Origin: Stictocephala bisonia
Lineage: Eukaryota > Arthropoda > Insecta > Hemiptera > Membracidae
DNA length: 64,000 nt
NCBI GenBank assembly: GCA_035578905.1
Contig: JAQJVL010000517.1
Span: 62,001-126,000 of the forward strand
Direction: 5' to 3'
Under the pieces are notes generated by a model. The model was given only the letters and a program-made list of their open reading frames with translations. It was not told the DNA's origin and did not search any database. Below, piece after piece: positions 36,186-48,590 of this stretch (the stretch's first letter is position 1; every line of letters starts with the position of its first letter). Made by a program: the position numbers and the translations under genes.

Positions 36186-37264
36186 TTTTGATGTTTCTAA
36201 CTATACAAAATCAGTTCATAAATTAATAATAATAATTATTAGCATAGGAATTATGAATCTAATTTGTATTTATAATAAGAAAAAAAATTAAGATGAATAG
36301 TAGGAATATGGAAATTCTTTATGATTATAATAGTATAAGATAATGATGATTGAGTTCGTTATTTTACTTACCATTATGATTGTATTTGTTGGGATTAAAA
36401 TATAATCATAATTGTTTTAATTATTAATTGACCCACATTTCCACACCCCGTTAGGTCTAAGCCAGGACGTAGAGGTATTGGTGCGTTAGGAGAAATTTAA
36501 TGTGCCTCCTTCTCCAGTAGGCCTATGCACACGTGTAAGGAGCCCCATCCTTCGCTCCATACGGTCATGAACACTCCATAACTAAATTTATTGTCATGTC
36601 TTATTTGAAATTTTATTATTATATTTAATTTTTTTTATCCCTAGCCAACTGCATGCTACTTTACTCGGTGAAGCCTTTCAATGTAACACGTGACCTACAA
36701 GGGAGTTTATTTTATTAATTTATATTTTTTTCCTAGAAATCCTCACAACCTGGACTTTAAGAGTTTATGCCAGCCATAGAGTATACCATTCACACACATA
36801 CAAATACACGTAATATACGAGGGCCTGGACTCACAGCAATAGGTCTTATATTATGTCTGCCTGTATGGTGCGGAGACCGTCTGAAGTCTTATGCGTTTTA
36901 CGGCTGCCTTGGAGATCGGTCGGGTGGTTTTTTTATTGAATTTGGGCCACCCTCACCTCAACGGTACAGTATTCCACACAATTGTCCTGGACTTTCAGAG
37001 TTTTAGCCAATCATGTGTCGCAGAAGAAGTTCTCACAATGGAGCCCAGCTGCAAACTGATGACTCCCGCAATGTGAGGTTTATATAGGGCAGCTTGGTGA
37101 ACGTGTGGCTTAGAGATTCTAGAATGTTTAACGTGATTTCCTGAAGATGATCAAAATAAAATAAAAACCCAGCTATGTTGTAGATTGTGTAACTACAGCA
37201 CTTGAATTGTTTTATTTGTAAATATAGAATATAACTCACATATGCAGAAAAATAAAAGAAACCC
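36186..37264. other. non-coding DNA with GC-richer patches
   Basis: GC-richer segments at 36440-36560 and 36840-37080. A 27-base word (CTGGACTTTAAGAG, GCCAGCCA) near 36750 recurs near 36990 with a few changes. Frames of 79 and 61 codons at 36767-37076 overlap each other in different frames and look accidental. Confidence 0.35.
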
Positions 37265-37600
37265 TCAAATATCTACTATTTATTGTTTTCTATCTTATTA
37301 ACTGTTAAAAATTAATTCAATTATAAAGTATAAATAATATATAACATGGAATAAAAAATATTTATATATTTTTGATGTAACTTTCATAGGACTAGAAAAC
37401 TTCTATTGTTTATGTTTTTCCTTATTGACTGTTGGGAAGTTAGTAAAATTAGAAAGTATAACTTTAAAATAAAATTGAACCAAAAAGAAAATTATTGATA
37501 TAATTATTGTAGAACCAGCAAACTTCTACTACTTATGTTTTTCCATATTAATTACCAAAGCTCTAAATCTAATAAAATTATAAAGTATAGCTGTAAACTA
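37265..37600. repeat. three degenerate repeats of about 122 bp
   Basis: Three loose units start near 37268, 37388 and 37508. Each has ACTTCTA or TATCTACTA, then TT.ATGTTTTTCC.TATT, and closes with TAAAATTA followed by AAAGTATA. They look like an old tandem array. Confidence 0.5.
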
Positions 37601-37740
37601 GGAAAGGTATCTCTAAGCCGACTGCTATTGCACAAAGGCTAATCGGGGAAGAGACCGTGCGGCTAGCTGGTCCTCACCCGGCTATCCACTGCCCAGTCGA
37701 AGTGGGCTGAGGGAGCGATGAAACACTCCTCTCGGAATCA
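37601..37740. other. GC-richer island, unidentified
   Basis: About 140 bases of clearly higher GC with many CpG. I could not fit it to a tRNA, snRNA, SINE head or coding exon. Confidence 0.3.
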
Positions 37741-38751
37741 CCATACTTACCTTCTCCACACTACAGCATGTAACACCCGCAGCACTAAATTTTTATTTTG
37801 TAACAACTTACCTGCTTTCCTACCAACATATAATTTGATATTTTTTATTATAATTGTAGTATACATTTTATTTCTTGAAGTTATTATTTACATTGAGAGG
37901 GTTACAAATTACACGTCACTATCACTTAATCTCCGTTCTTATGCAGGTAGAATATTTACTATAGTTGATACTTTAGAACTTTGCCGTAAGTCACATTTTA
38001 CTGGTAACCATAAAGTAATAGCGACCATTATGTCTCTGTGTAACACACTGCAGGTCAATTAGTTAACCGCCTAAACATATGTTTCATGTATAGTTGATGG
38101 AAAATCCAGCTTCGCCGATCATCTATATTATTGCATCTGATGTGCTTTTATACTCCAAAATGGACAATATTACCAACAAGTTTGTGTGTGTTAGATAAAT
38201 TCCCCCTCCCCCCAGCTAATTTTGTCTTTTCCTAATTTTTATTTTCTAAAATTATTAGTTAATCTATTGAAATTTTTCACCGTAAATACTTAATTCTGCA
38301 CATGCAAAGTTTCATTTATTTTAAATTTAAAAACTACAATCAATGGCCATTAAGTAACACTCAAATACAACATTATGAGCTGATTGTGGATGACATATAT
38401 AATACAAATATGGGCTCCGATTCCGATCCGTATTTTCGCTTGTTTCTATGTGATAAATTCGTCATGATTAATTCGCAGTCGACATTATAAACATTACAAT
38501 TCTTAATTTTGGCAATTGGTTAAAAAAAGAAAATAAATTATTAGTTAAGAAAATTCAGAAAGTAACATTAACTCAATCAAAATATAATTACTTTTAAAAT
38601 TATTCTCGTCTAATTCAAGTGTATTTATTTAATAAACTATTATAGATTAATGTTAATCATTTACTTGATTTAATTTCTACCACCAAGTTTGTTTTATTAC
38701 ATAAATTTGTTGTTCTACTAAATACATAAACAAACTTTGTCACAAGCAGAG
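37741..38751. other. AT-rich non-coding DNA
   Basis: A 114-codon frame at 37718-38062 is hydrophobic and AT-rich in its middle and shows no domain. Treated as chance. Confidence 0.45.
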
Positions 38752-38868
38752 AGTTGAGCTTGATTCACAGCTGCTTTGTTTGCAAGCCGTTTAAATCAAA
38801 GACGTACAAAGGTGAGTTGACAATGAAGTTGGAGATATCATACAGCTGGTGACGTCACAGCTTGGGAA
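38752..38868 (-). repeat. dispersed repeat with CRE palindrome, copy 2
   Basis: Inverted partner of 10390-10505, with the CRE TGACGTCA at 38850-38857 and the shared GCTTTGTTTGC and CCGTTTAAATCAAA words. Confidence 0.6.
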
Positions 38869-40739
38869 TTATTTCTCTATGTAATTTTCTTTGAAATATG
38901 TTTAAACTGCATTTTTCAGTTATATTGTATGCACGTAAAAACAGTTCCTAGTTTATTTCCTTATTAGGAATTACATGTTAAGGTGGACGGTATGCTGTAA
39001 AAATAATGTAATAGGTATTGTAGTATAATCCTTTACCTTCATAAATATGTATGAAAGTATGTAAAACATCTTTTTCAAAGTTTTACTTGGTTTAATTTAA
39101 ACACTACTTGTGACTAAAAAGGCAAGTGACTTAATTGTAAAAAGTTGGACTGAAGATGACTGTAATAATAACCGGAACAAACTGGTCCAACGAAAATATG
39201 AGAGCTCATATAACGAACGGGTGGACTGAAAGAAAGCCCAATTCATAAAAAAAACTGTAATTTATAAATTCATAACAGGTCTTGTGTGAATAAAAATAAT
39301 GTATAGAACATTTAAAAGGGTATTATACGTGACTGAGTGCAACCAATTATTTAGAAGTACTTTTTTCAAATAACTAAAATTTACGGTTGAATGGCAAACT
39401 AAATTCTCAGAAGCTATTACTAGTTGCGTTTAATGTCCGTTAATTATTTTCATGCTTAAGGTCATCTCGGTCACAAAGCGTTTGTTTAATTTAGCCTTTG
39501 GACAATATTAATTAAACTTCTAAAGTCCACAAAGGACAGTAATCAATTTAATTTACCATTTGCTTGTGTTGGAACATGTTTGTTGAATATCTCCCAGCTG
39601 TTGGAGTCAGATATAACACTGAAGTAATATTGTTTATAATTATTGCTAAAAAAATAATTTTAAATGAATATATAGTAATTAATCTTAATATACATTAGGG
39701 TGAATGGTTTTCCCCTATTTTTGAAAATTTTTCTAGCCATTTTGCACTGTATATATAGGGGATTCATGAAAATGATGTCCTGGCTGATTATTTTAGATTC
39801 TACACCTATGTACCTTTTTTTTAGTATGTACCTATGTACCTTTTCTTAGTATGCTTAAGCAAACTAAGAAGGATACATTTATTCGAGTTCGGCTCTGTTA
39901 AGTGTCTGTCTGCCTTTTTCGCTTTGTTTTCAATCACTGTACAGTGCTTTTATGTGTTTGTCGTGTGCATATAAATTGTTGGTGCTGTATAGGATTCGGT
40001 AGTTGTATTTACATCAAAACTATAACGATATACAAAGTCTGTTGTTATTTTTGACCGGAACAATAATTAGTTTGACTATACAAACTACAGTAATAGTAGC
40101 ATTTATATATTTTAAACATTAAAATTCAAATATAAGAATGAGGTGATCAAAATTAAAGACTGGCATTTTTTAACATAATGGCTCTGTAGTACTCATATGA
40201 TTTACGGCTTGTTTTAGTTGAACGAACAGTACAAAATATTTCCGATTTTCAATATAAACCATTGTGTATATTTTTACACTAAGCAATATGTAGTTAAGTC
40301 AAGGGTAGAAGATCCCATTTGCCGAACTGCTAGTGTATTTGGAAAACAAAATATATTTTGTCAATCTATAGAATAATGTAATAAATTTTGAATTGTTTAA
40401 ATCTCATTACCTTTTTTATCTTAATAAATAACTATCTCCAATTAAGTTATCTTTAAGTAAAAATATCAATAAATCAACTGTTCAATGGTTTGAACTTATC
40501 CAAAATCATAAACAAGTTTAGGAATGGCAAGACAGGAAATGGACCCATTTCCGGCCGGAAACAGTGAGCAATGTATGACAACATACGAAGCCGGAATTTG
40601 TAGTTGTATGATATATTTCGATGAAATCCATAGAGTACTAAATATAAAGAATTTTACAGTACCCATCAACAAGTTTAAGTTATTCTTTAGTGTGTGTTAA
40701 ATCAAAAATCCCTATAGACTGAACGATTTTTCTATTTAG
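38869..40739. other. AT-rich non-coding DNA
   Basis: No supported gene. A 12-base palindrome TTCCGGCCGGAA lies near 40550 in a small GC-richer patch. Confidence 0.5.
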
Positions 40740-41230
40740 TCAATACAAAGACGCATCTATAAGATTGTTTGGAAAATATAAAGATAATATCACCAAACAT
40801 TATGTATACTATGTGTCATTTTTCCCCTAAATAGCTGAGATATTCAACAAAAGATTTAGCTAAGGTTGTTTGAGTGGGGTTAGGTTAGCCCAAATTAGGT
40901 TACTTTAGGTTAGGCTAGTTATGAAGTATAACTAGTATAAGCAAATAAAATTTGCCCACCTAAATACGAGATACCCCTAACTAATTTAACCAAACCTAAC
41001 TAAAACACCTAACATTTCGTTAAATATATAAGTTATTATTATCCTAGAAAGAAATCTATGCCAAAACTACATATGATTAATGTATATACTTTATTTTAGT
41101 ATTTTTTTATAGTTACTGATTCGTTTTATTGGATTCCAGTGGATTCATGTTCGCTAGGTTAAGATTGAATTATAAAAAAGTTCAAGTTAGTTGAAACCCC
41201 TATATCTCATATTTACCTATTTAAATAGTT
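40740..41230. mobile_element. degraded foldback element, copy 1
   Basis: Contains GGTTAGG words facing CCTAAC words across the centre, and a right end (TGGATTCATGTTCGCTAGG to GAAACCCCTATATCTCATATT) that resembles 52285-52370. Probably an old relative of the foldback at 51903-52320. Confidence 0.4.
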
Positions 41231-41309
41231 CAAAATATCATAGTAAAAATATAAAACTTATAATAGGAGATATTTCGGTTTTCTCAAAGTTACTTTATTG
41301 AGGAAGCTT

Positions 41310-41315
41310 CATAAT

Positions 41316-41346
<31 letters not shown>

Positions 41347-41795
41347 TACATTCCAACGGCAATGCCATTTTAAAAATACAATGATTTGATGACATGCGAA
41401 TAATTGGTACAAACATGCATGGATACAAAGAAACAAAATTGCATGCTTAAGATAACTACAGACAATAATATAATAAACGAGTTAAATAACATAATAATAG
41501 AATATATAATAATGATAATAATAAATACGGGTAATGTAATAACATAATAATACAATTTGTTATATCAATAATAATATATAGGAATGGTGAACCATAATAA
41601 GTAACTTGCATAATAATAGTTTTAAATGCCAAATACATAACAAATATTCAGGCGACAATGGAATCTTACAAGCATGGTAAATACGAAATTTCAATAGCAC
41701 GAGTTCAGTCAAGTGTAAAGCTCCTATACGCCGTCTGCTGACGGAATGAAAAGACAGTAAACTACAGGAAATGAAGATTTGTTTTGAAATCAAGC
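41310..41795 (-). mobile_element. truncated LINE 3' end
   Basis: On the minus strand AT-rich 3' sequence ends in a TAAA repeat tail (41315-41346). The upstream frame (41560-41793) has a Jockey/CR1-like feel (SVSRRRIGALHLTELVLL), but no catalytic motif is present. Assignment is tentative. Confidence 0.35.
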
Positions 41796-42485
41796 TTCCT
41801 TCTCACTCAATATTCTTCATTCACTTCATGCGCTATATCTTTTATTGGCTTCTGAGTGGTATAACGTGTCCAGCCTTATTGTTAATTTGTGCAAGGTGTG
41901 TCTGGTACTGTATGTGCTGATAGATATAAATCATTAGACATGACTGTTGAACTAGGTATTTACATTTCGTAAGTGATGAACGAGACCCAGGTAGCTTTAC
42001 CCATAGTTAGAATATTCAAATATGGTTTCTAAGAGGTAATTCGTGTTTCCAAGAATAATATTCATTTACTTTTTTTCATCAAGGATAATAAGGTCATGAA
42101 TAACACATACTAATCACACTGTAAATTACTCATACATTATTTTAGTATGTGAAAATATATAAATTTTTAGTATTAATAAAAATGTGTAATATTTTACATA
42201 CTCAATCTGCAATAAAATATTCAAAGCTGGAAAGTTTTTTGAATAGCAACATATTTTTTCCAGTAGCCACTTCGTCATTTAAGTGTTCCAAACCACATAT
42301 TTTATGTCTCAACGTAGTTAAGCTATTTATAAAAGTTAGTAATTTATGTGTAACATTGTATAATAAAAGCCACTTTTGCTATAAAAGTATTTAATAAAAG
42401 TTTAATTAATCTGAAGTTGTCTTTAAAATAGTCAAAACAACAAACTTAATAGTATTTTTTTTTGTTTTTTACAATTAATTATAAT
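41796..42485. other. AT-rich non-coding DNA
   Basis: Nothing identifiable. Confidence 0.55.
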
Positions 42486-43386
42486 GATAAATTGTCTTTT
42501 TTAAACCGAAGTATTATGTCTTAATCCTCGAAGAGTTGAATATCCTCAAATTCAGGAACCAATTTTTTTTTTTATTGTTTTCGATTTTTCCTTCATATCA
42601 TGAATACCTGGAAGACATGGTTGTTTTACATGCCTTTGAGGTACAAACCTTATTTTGTTTTAATTGCCAATCGAAACAAAAAAGGTAACTATCACAGGTA
42701 TAGGGGCCTATTATGATAATTATTCTATTTTATCTATAGAATAAAAACATGATCAATATAATATAACGAATGGGGGGAGGAGTAAAAGAACGTTACCACT
42801 ATTCTTTCTCGTTAGTAACAGTATTCTGACAATCAGAGACGCCGTGACATCTTGATCATAGGCAAAATGAGGACAGTACCTAGATTACGTTCATGAGTTG
42901 CAGGGGCTTTTTGCCCTCAACGAATTTTGTGATATGGAAACATGTATAAAGTATGGAAACGCTTTTACAACAGCGTCATTTTCCATAGATAATTTGATAA
43001 ATGAATTTTTTGACCATAAAGTATAATGTTTGACCATAATAATTTACTTTAAACCGTAAAATAGTGGAGAAATAATTTGTTCAAATTAGTTACTTTGACA
43101 TTCAAATGACCACTACTCTGGAAAGAATAAACCTTTCGAAATACGGTTTGCGGCAATTAATTTCTCTTGAATGTACCTTTCATCTGATACCAAACTCGAC
43201 TTAGACTTACGTTGAAGATTTTCGTTAAACTCCTCGTGGGCCGTCCCCTGTGAAATTATTAAATGTTGCTAATGACGTCAAAAAGTATGTTCTTTGTAAC
43301 CATGATTATGTACAAGATTTCACTTTTACAAGTGAAGGCATACACAATTTTTGAAAGCGTGTCCATATTTTTGTCCACCCTATATA
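42486..43386. mobile_element. composite repeat with mariner-like MITE, copy 1
   Basis: About 900 bases that match 50130-50999 in the same order, with an extra 65 bases here near 42740-42805. The right half is a MITE whose right end reads, on the minus strand, TATAGGGTGGACAAAAATAT, similar to mariner-family ends next to TA. The left inverted repeat (about 42935-42970) is degraded. No transposase frame. Confidence 0.7.
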
Positions 43387-44594
43387 TAAAAAATATAACT
43401 AATTGTTATTGCTATTTAATATAATCAATTGTTAATGATAATTTTCCTGGTGACTTTTTGAATTTATTTGACTCTAATATTCATATTCCAGCCACTATTT
43501 TATCAACGCATTTTACTCTTTCTTTTTATAACAATGAATAAGATAGATTTAGTTTGTAATTGTTTTGAACGATATTTTCAATTCTAGCTAAATGACTGTT
43601 AAATGTTAGTTTCTTTATTATGTGTTGTTGTCATAATTTGCATTTATTCAGATGGTGAAGATTTAATTTATTTTTCTTCAGGATGATGCATGTAATGTAG
43701 TGGTTCTTTTAATACATTAGGTGTTTTTGTAGTTACGGGTTCAGAATATTTAAATTGCCTTTTTTGGATGTTCATCCAGGTGTCTAGTTGAGCACTCTCA
43801 GGAATTTAGTTCTAGATTTCACCGAAATTGTCGCTAGGAGTTGCTAAGATGCTGTCTCAATCAATCAAACACACACGCACGCACACGCACGCATGCACGC
43901 ACACACACACAATGTTATTCAATAAACCATTAGAAATGTTGAGATTGGTGTAAAAACTTTGGTATTGTATGTATTTTATTAATATTAATCTACTTTTAGT
44001 AAACTCTTTTTCCTATTCACTTGCTAATTTATTTCATTAACCATTATACATCATTAAGCCGCCAATCGTAGAGATATGAGCGTATGTATATTCAAATTTG
44101 CTAATATGTACATTCGACTCGTACTTTGGAAGAAAAAAACTTTAGTTTCAAGTGGTATTTTTGTATAAGTCAGACTACAGATTCGTAGGTTTGTCATTCA
44201 TTATATAAATAGTATTTGGATTTGATGTAATTTAGCATTAATATCTGAAGAAGATTTGGATTGTATCAACGACGTGTAGGATTTCTTCTTGAGATAATGG
44301 AAAATGTCCAACCATACTTGTCTATCTTGCGTAATTCATTTTACATGCATTACATTGGCTGAAAAACCATAAAACAGGATCTACCTAAAATATGTTTACG
44401 AGAAAATCTACAAAAGCTAATCCTGATGCATTGAAACTGATTTAAATTAGAACTGTTTTTATTCCTCTTCAGGATTTATACAGCCTAAGTGTAAAGTTTA
44501 TTAGTTAAAATATATTTATTTACAACGCATAATACAATTTAATAGTACTGGAATTGAAATAAATCTTTTCGCCACTTACTAAATAGTAAAATAC
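43387..44594. other. AT-rich DNA with a CA/CG microsatellite
   Basis: Contains an alternating purine-pyrimidine run at 43868-43912 (CACGCACG type) and a weak family D end at 44050-44110 (AGCCGCCAATCGTAGAGATA). Otherwise nothing. Confidence 0.5.
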
Positions 44595-45050
44595 ATTTTT
44601 ACATTCTTACATATGAGACGCCGACACAAAGTTGTGCGTATTTTAAGGTGAACATGAATGATGATATGAGTGTAGGATGAGTGTGGATGAGTGCAGTCTG
44701 GTTACTAACTGAGTTCAACTGTTCCTCAGAAAGGGCAATTTATTAATAGCCCAACTAAGGGCAACTAAGGCACCTACTGATTTACGTGGAATCCGAGCCA
44801 CGTAGTGCTGGTCTGATTTTCAGCTAATTGACAAGCCTGATACACAGTTATCTCCCCCACACAACATCCGTACAATGATTATCACCCAACATGGACACCC
44901 CAGACTTTTCTAGTAGTGTCCACGCAGATAGCAACCATTGAGTGGACGCCATGTCGGTATTAAGAGGACCGAGCATCCAACCTATCGCCTACAATCTCCC
45001 AAACACTTTGTCCCCTAGTAGCTGGATTACATTACTATTAAACGCTGTAT
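44595..45050 (-). mobile_element. family D dispersed repeat, best full-length copy
   Basis: The most complete copy. Read on the minus strand: one satellite monomer (45034-44938; ACTAGGGGACAAAGTG, GATTGTAGGCGATAGG, CGGTCCTCTTAATACCG), then the body with GTCCACTCAATGG, GGCTTGTCAATTAGCTG and GGATTCCACGTAAATC, then the CACTCATCC words and the GGCGTCTCAT end. It is about 450 bases with no coding frame, so non-autonomous. Confidence 0.85.
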
Positions 45051-45099
45051 GAATCCTCATTTAATACAAAATAACTTCAAAACATCCACAACTTTAACT

Positions 45100-45330
45100 T
45101 TTAATTGTATAGACAACTTATATGGCAACAGGTTCCGTCTCATTTCCGTAGATTACTGGAACACTCAGAGTTATGTTTTATAAACCCTTTTGTCAGTACT
45201 AATTAATCAGATCCCTTAAATGGGGTACTTCATCCATTTATCTTGTTCTGAAACGTATGTTATCTTTTCCAGTAATTGAAATTACGTCAAACTGGTATCC
45301 ATTACGTTGCCAACATTTATGGCCAGTCAT
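45100..45330. repeat. dispersed repeat family H, copy 1
   Basis: Resembles 53950-54160 in the same orientation: TATGGCAACAGGTTCCGT, CATTTCCGTAGATTAC, AACGTATGTTATCTTTT and a closing ACGT. Function unknown. Confidence 0.55.
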
Positions 45331-45339
45331 TACTCATTA

Positions 45340-45640
45340 TTATTATTATTCATTTATAAGACGCCAATCTTGGGCGAATATGAGGGGTGAATGAGTGTGA
45401 TGAGTGAAGATAAACGAACACAGTCATTGTTACTATCTGAGTTTAACTTTGCTCAGAAATGACTATTTATTAATAGCCCAACAGCCAGGATAACTATGGG
45501 ACCTACATATTTACATGTAATCAAAACCACGTAGTGCTGGTCTGATTTTTCAGCTAACTGACAAGTCTGACACTCAGTTCTCTTTCCTACAAAACATCCG
45601 AACCTTGACTACCATCCAACATGGACACTCCAGACTTCAA
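45340..45640 (-). mobile_element. family D dispersed repeat, second copy in tandem neighbourhood
   Basis: Starts with an ATT repeat and TCATTTATAAGACGCCAATC, then the same order as 44595-45050 through ACGTAGTGCTGGTCTGATTT and CCAACATGGACACTCCAGAC, where it stops. It lacks the satellite monomer. Confidence 0.8.
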
Positions 45641-46666
45641 ATCATATCCGACTAATTAGTATATGTTAAGTCACACAACACAATTTCAATTTTTTACAAG
45701 CACAAATTATATAAACTATAAGATATTAAAAATTATTTAAAAGATTTCAAAAAATCATGTTTACCATATGAGACCAGATGGACGCAAACTGTCATTATTG
45801 TTCTTCTAGTACCCACAGCCTATATACTTATTGGTTCTACTAAGAACAGACCTTCCAATAAAAGATGTCGTTTAGGACCAACAGAAACGATTCAGCAGTT
45901 TCACGTAAAAACAACAGTTGGCCACATACTACACTGCAGGGATCAATAAAAAATAATAACATTTCAGAGGACAGAGAATCCAACTAAGTTGGATTATAAC
46001 TGTCTCTCCAAGTAGGTGCAAAAAACTGTTTGATACGTGTATTGGCGCTATTCAACGGTACTGAGAAAAATGTCACTATAGAGGTTTGTAAACCAATAAC
46101 GAAATCATTATCAGCGAAATCTTGTTCATGGTCATTATTACGGGGATATCTTAGGCTTTGCGGTTGGCTACAAAGGGGGTTTACTTAAAACAAACTTAAA
46201 GTGCGTGAAAGTAGTATTGATTGTATTCAATAGTACATAGAGCTCATACATAGTACATTAACTAGTAAAATATAATCTCAATTAAACATGGCACCATATG
46301 GTTGTTCATTATTATACCAATTAATCTGACATTGCTGCTTCTACGATGAATTTTTATAGTTAATAGTTATTTATGAATAACGCTTTCATTATTATTTTGA
46401 CGATTGATCACTCGATATATTTTTAGAAAAAATAACGAAGAAGAAACTCCAGTGATCATAACAGCAACAATGTAAAGATTAGGTGCATAAAAATGTACAT
46501 ATTTTATTTTTGTGTGTCTAACTGGTAGTCACAGTAAATATTATGCCAAGGCCATTATTTGTTTATATTTTATTTATATATAGCACTCATTCATAAAGTA
46601 TGAAAACATCTTAAAATCACGTGACAAAATCAAAATGTTATCTTCTACAACATCACAACATTCTGA
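45641..46666. other. AT-rich non-coding DNA
   Basis: Nothing identifiable. Confidence 0.55.
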
Positions 46667-46800
46667 ATGGAGTCAAGTTTTGGTAACAACGAGGGGGTAG
46701 ATTGTCAAGACAAACCTGGGGATAACAAATTGTTAGGTGGAGGAAACGGAAGTGCCGTCATAAATTACCCTGAACTGTCGAGGTTTTCAGGGTCTCTGCA
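46667..46800 (+). repeat. GC-richer repeat with ETS-like core
   Basis: Shares about 30 bases with 31745-31775 inverted (GGAGGAAACGGAAGTG then CCGTCATAAATTAC). Here one base change breaks the CRE. A 79-codon frame at 46667-46906 begins here (Gly/Asn-rich) but degenerates into AT-rich sequence, and I do not call it a gene. Confidence 0.45.
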
Positions 46801-47188
46801 AACCCGACACTACTTCAAAATAAGATATCAGTGTAAAAATGGAACTCATACAGTTTTATTGAATTTTGTTTGTTTCATTGATAAAACAAATTTTAATTTA
46901 AAATGATAATATCAGTAATTTGTTTGTTGTCAAAATTTAACTTCTTACTTAATATAATGTGTTTTACAGTAAATAATAATAATAAATTTGTTTATTGCGT
47001 AATAATAATTTTTAACATATCATGCAATCGTCAACATAATATAAGTATAATATATAAAATGTATTAAAATTCTAAACTAAATAACAAATGGTCACTCACC
47101 CCACATTCGAATACATATATTTCTATCATTTATACAGCCACAATCACACTGTGTTCCTCTCCTGCTATTTAATCTTCCCAGTGACTCA

Positions 47189-47647
47189 TCATGAACTCAT
47201 CCACAAATAGAAAGCTTTAGACACCAAGAGGTGTCTAAGTCTAGTTTTGAATTGAGTTTGGTTATTAATTTGAAATCCTTCAGGAAGCTTATTGATTAGT
47301 CTAATACCTACCTGATGTGGCATGTGGTCTGATAGTGCCAATCTGTGTTGCTGTGTTCTGAGGTTGTCCCTGTCTCTAGTGTAGTATTGGTGAACGTTTC
47401 TGCCACGAATCAAGGAAGAACGTGATTTGCAGTATAGTATCACCTCATACATATAAAGGCAAGGTAAAGTCCACAATTTCAACTCCCTAAAAGAATTTCG
47501 GCACGATTCTCTGTAGTTCAATTTGGCAATTATTCTGACAGCCTTTTTTTGAAGTTTAAAAACTCTTTCAATTTTGCTTTTTGCACAACCTCCCCAAAGT
47601 CTCACGCCGTATGCTAGATGTGAATGCACCATGCCAAAGTAGGCCAT
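47189..47647 (-). pseudogene. LINE ORF2 C-terminal fragment
   Basis: A 152-codon frame with the C-terminal region typical of Jockey/CR1 ORF2: HSHLAYGVRLWGG, LQKKAVRII, and a YTRDRDNLRTQQHRLALSD then RLINKLPEGF segment. It ends with a natural stop at 47189. It is one frame away from the palm fragment. Confidence 0.87.
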
Positions 47648-47665
47648 GATTAAGACATTAGGCGC

Positions 47666-48106
47666 TCAGAACTTTGCAAGATTGCGCAACGCATATGTGC
47701 CTGAAGCAACTTTACTACAAACGTGGTCAATATGGTCGTCCCAAGTCAGTCCTCTATCAAGGAACATTCCAAGGAATTTTGTAGAATTTACCACCTCTAA
47801 AAGAGCGTCATCCACGAAGACATGAGGTTGAGAATGGAGTTCCTGCTGTCGGAAACAAAAACTGAAAATGTTGGATTTGGTTTGATTTGATTTTAGATTA
47901 AGTTCACTGAAATATTGAATGCAAGAACTTAGCTCTATAAAAGCTGTGATTTCTAATTCTTTGGATGTTTTTCCTTTAATACAGAGAGTCGTATCATCGG
48001 CATATTGAATCAGTTCTCCATTCTGGATTACTGTATTCAATCTGCCCACATAGATTAAAAAGAGAAATGCCCCGAGGATCGAACCCTGGGGGACTCCATG
48101 AGTCAT
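47666..48106 (-). pseudogene. LINE reverse transcriptase, palm fragment
   Basis: A 146-codon frame with motif B near its start (GVPQGSILG) and an intact motif C YADD at about residues 35-38, followed by the NTKFLG-type motif (STKFLGMFLD) and the start of the thumb. Continuity is broken on both sides, so it cannot make an active enzyme despite the intact catalytic pair. Confidence 0.88.
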
Positions 48107-48547
48107 TCTATTTTATTTGAAATTACATTTGAAATCTGTACACACTGATTCCGATCTTTAAGATTCGAAGTTAGCCAGATGTTTGGTAAACCTCTAACTC
48201 CAGATTTTTCTAAAAGGTGCAGCAGTGTCTCATGATGCACCCAATAAAATGCTTTGGAAAGGTCAAGAAAAATACTAAGCACTTATTCTTTACCCTCCAA
48301 GCCATCGACAACGGTGTATAAAAGTTTATTGATTCCATCAATTGTGGATCTTTCCTTCCTGAATCCAAATTGCTCTGGATTCAATAAATTGCGACTCTAT
48401 GAAGCTTGAAAGTCTATCATAGAAGATCCTTTCGTAAATCTTACTTAATACAGGAATAATTGAAATGGGACGATAATTGCTCATGAGTAAAAGGTCGTCT
48501 TTTTTGTAAATCGGAATAACTTTTGCTGTTTTCAAAAGTGTTTTCAA
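48107..48547 (-). pseudogene. LINE reverse transcriptase, N-terminal fragment
   Basis: The frame 48547-48338 carries the early polymerase motif (VIPIYKKDD, NYRPISIIPVLSKIYE). Further on, in another frame, motif A can be read near 48275-48240 (FLDLSKAF). Frameshifts and at least one in-frame stop separate these from motif B downstream. The start of the element's ORF is missing. Confidence 0.8.
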
Positions 48548-48590
48548 AAAACCTAAAGAATCTAAGTTTTACTTTTATCTTTCAATTTTG

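Larger units (their letters stand above)
46967..48590 (-). mobile_element. Jockey/CR1-type LINE, 5'-truncated and frameshifted
   Basis: Minus-strand remains of a non-LTR reverse transcriptase, lacking the endonuclease and everything upstream. The 3' untranslated region runs from 47188 to about 46967 and ends in TTA repeats (AAATAATAATAATAAA on the + strand). There is no RNase H, in contrast to the 5.4-kb LINE, which fits the Jockey/CR1 group. Confidence 0.88.

Noticed and set aside
37718..38062. 114-codon + strand frame
   Set aside because: AT-rich hydrophobic middle with no motif; it begins in the GC island but nothing supports translation.
46667..46906. 79-codon + strand frame
   Set aside because: Its first part lies in a dispersed repeat and the rest is AT-rich, with no splice sites or domain.
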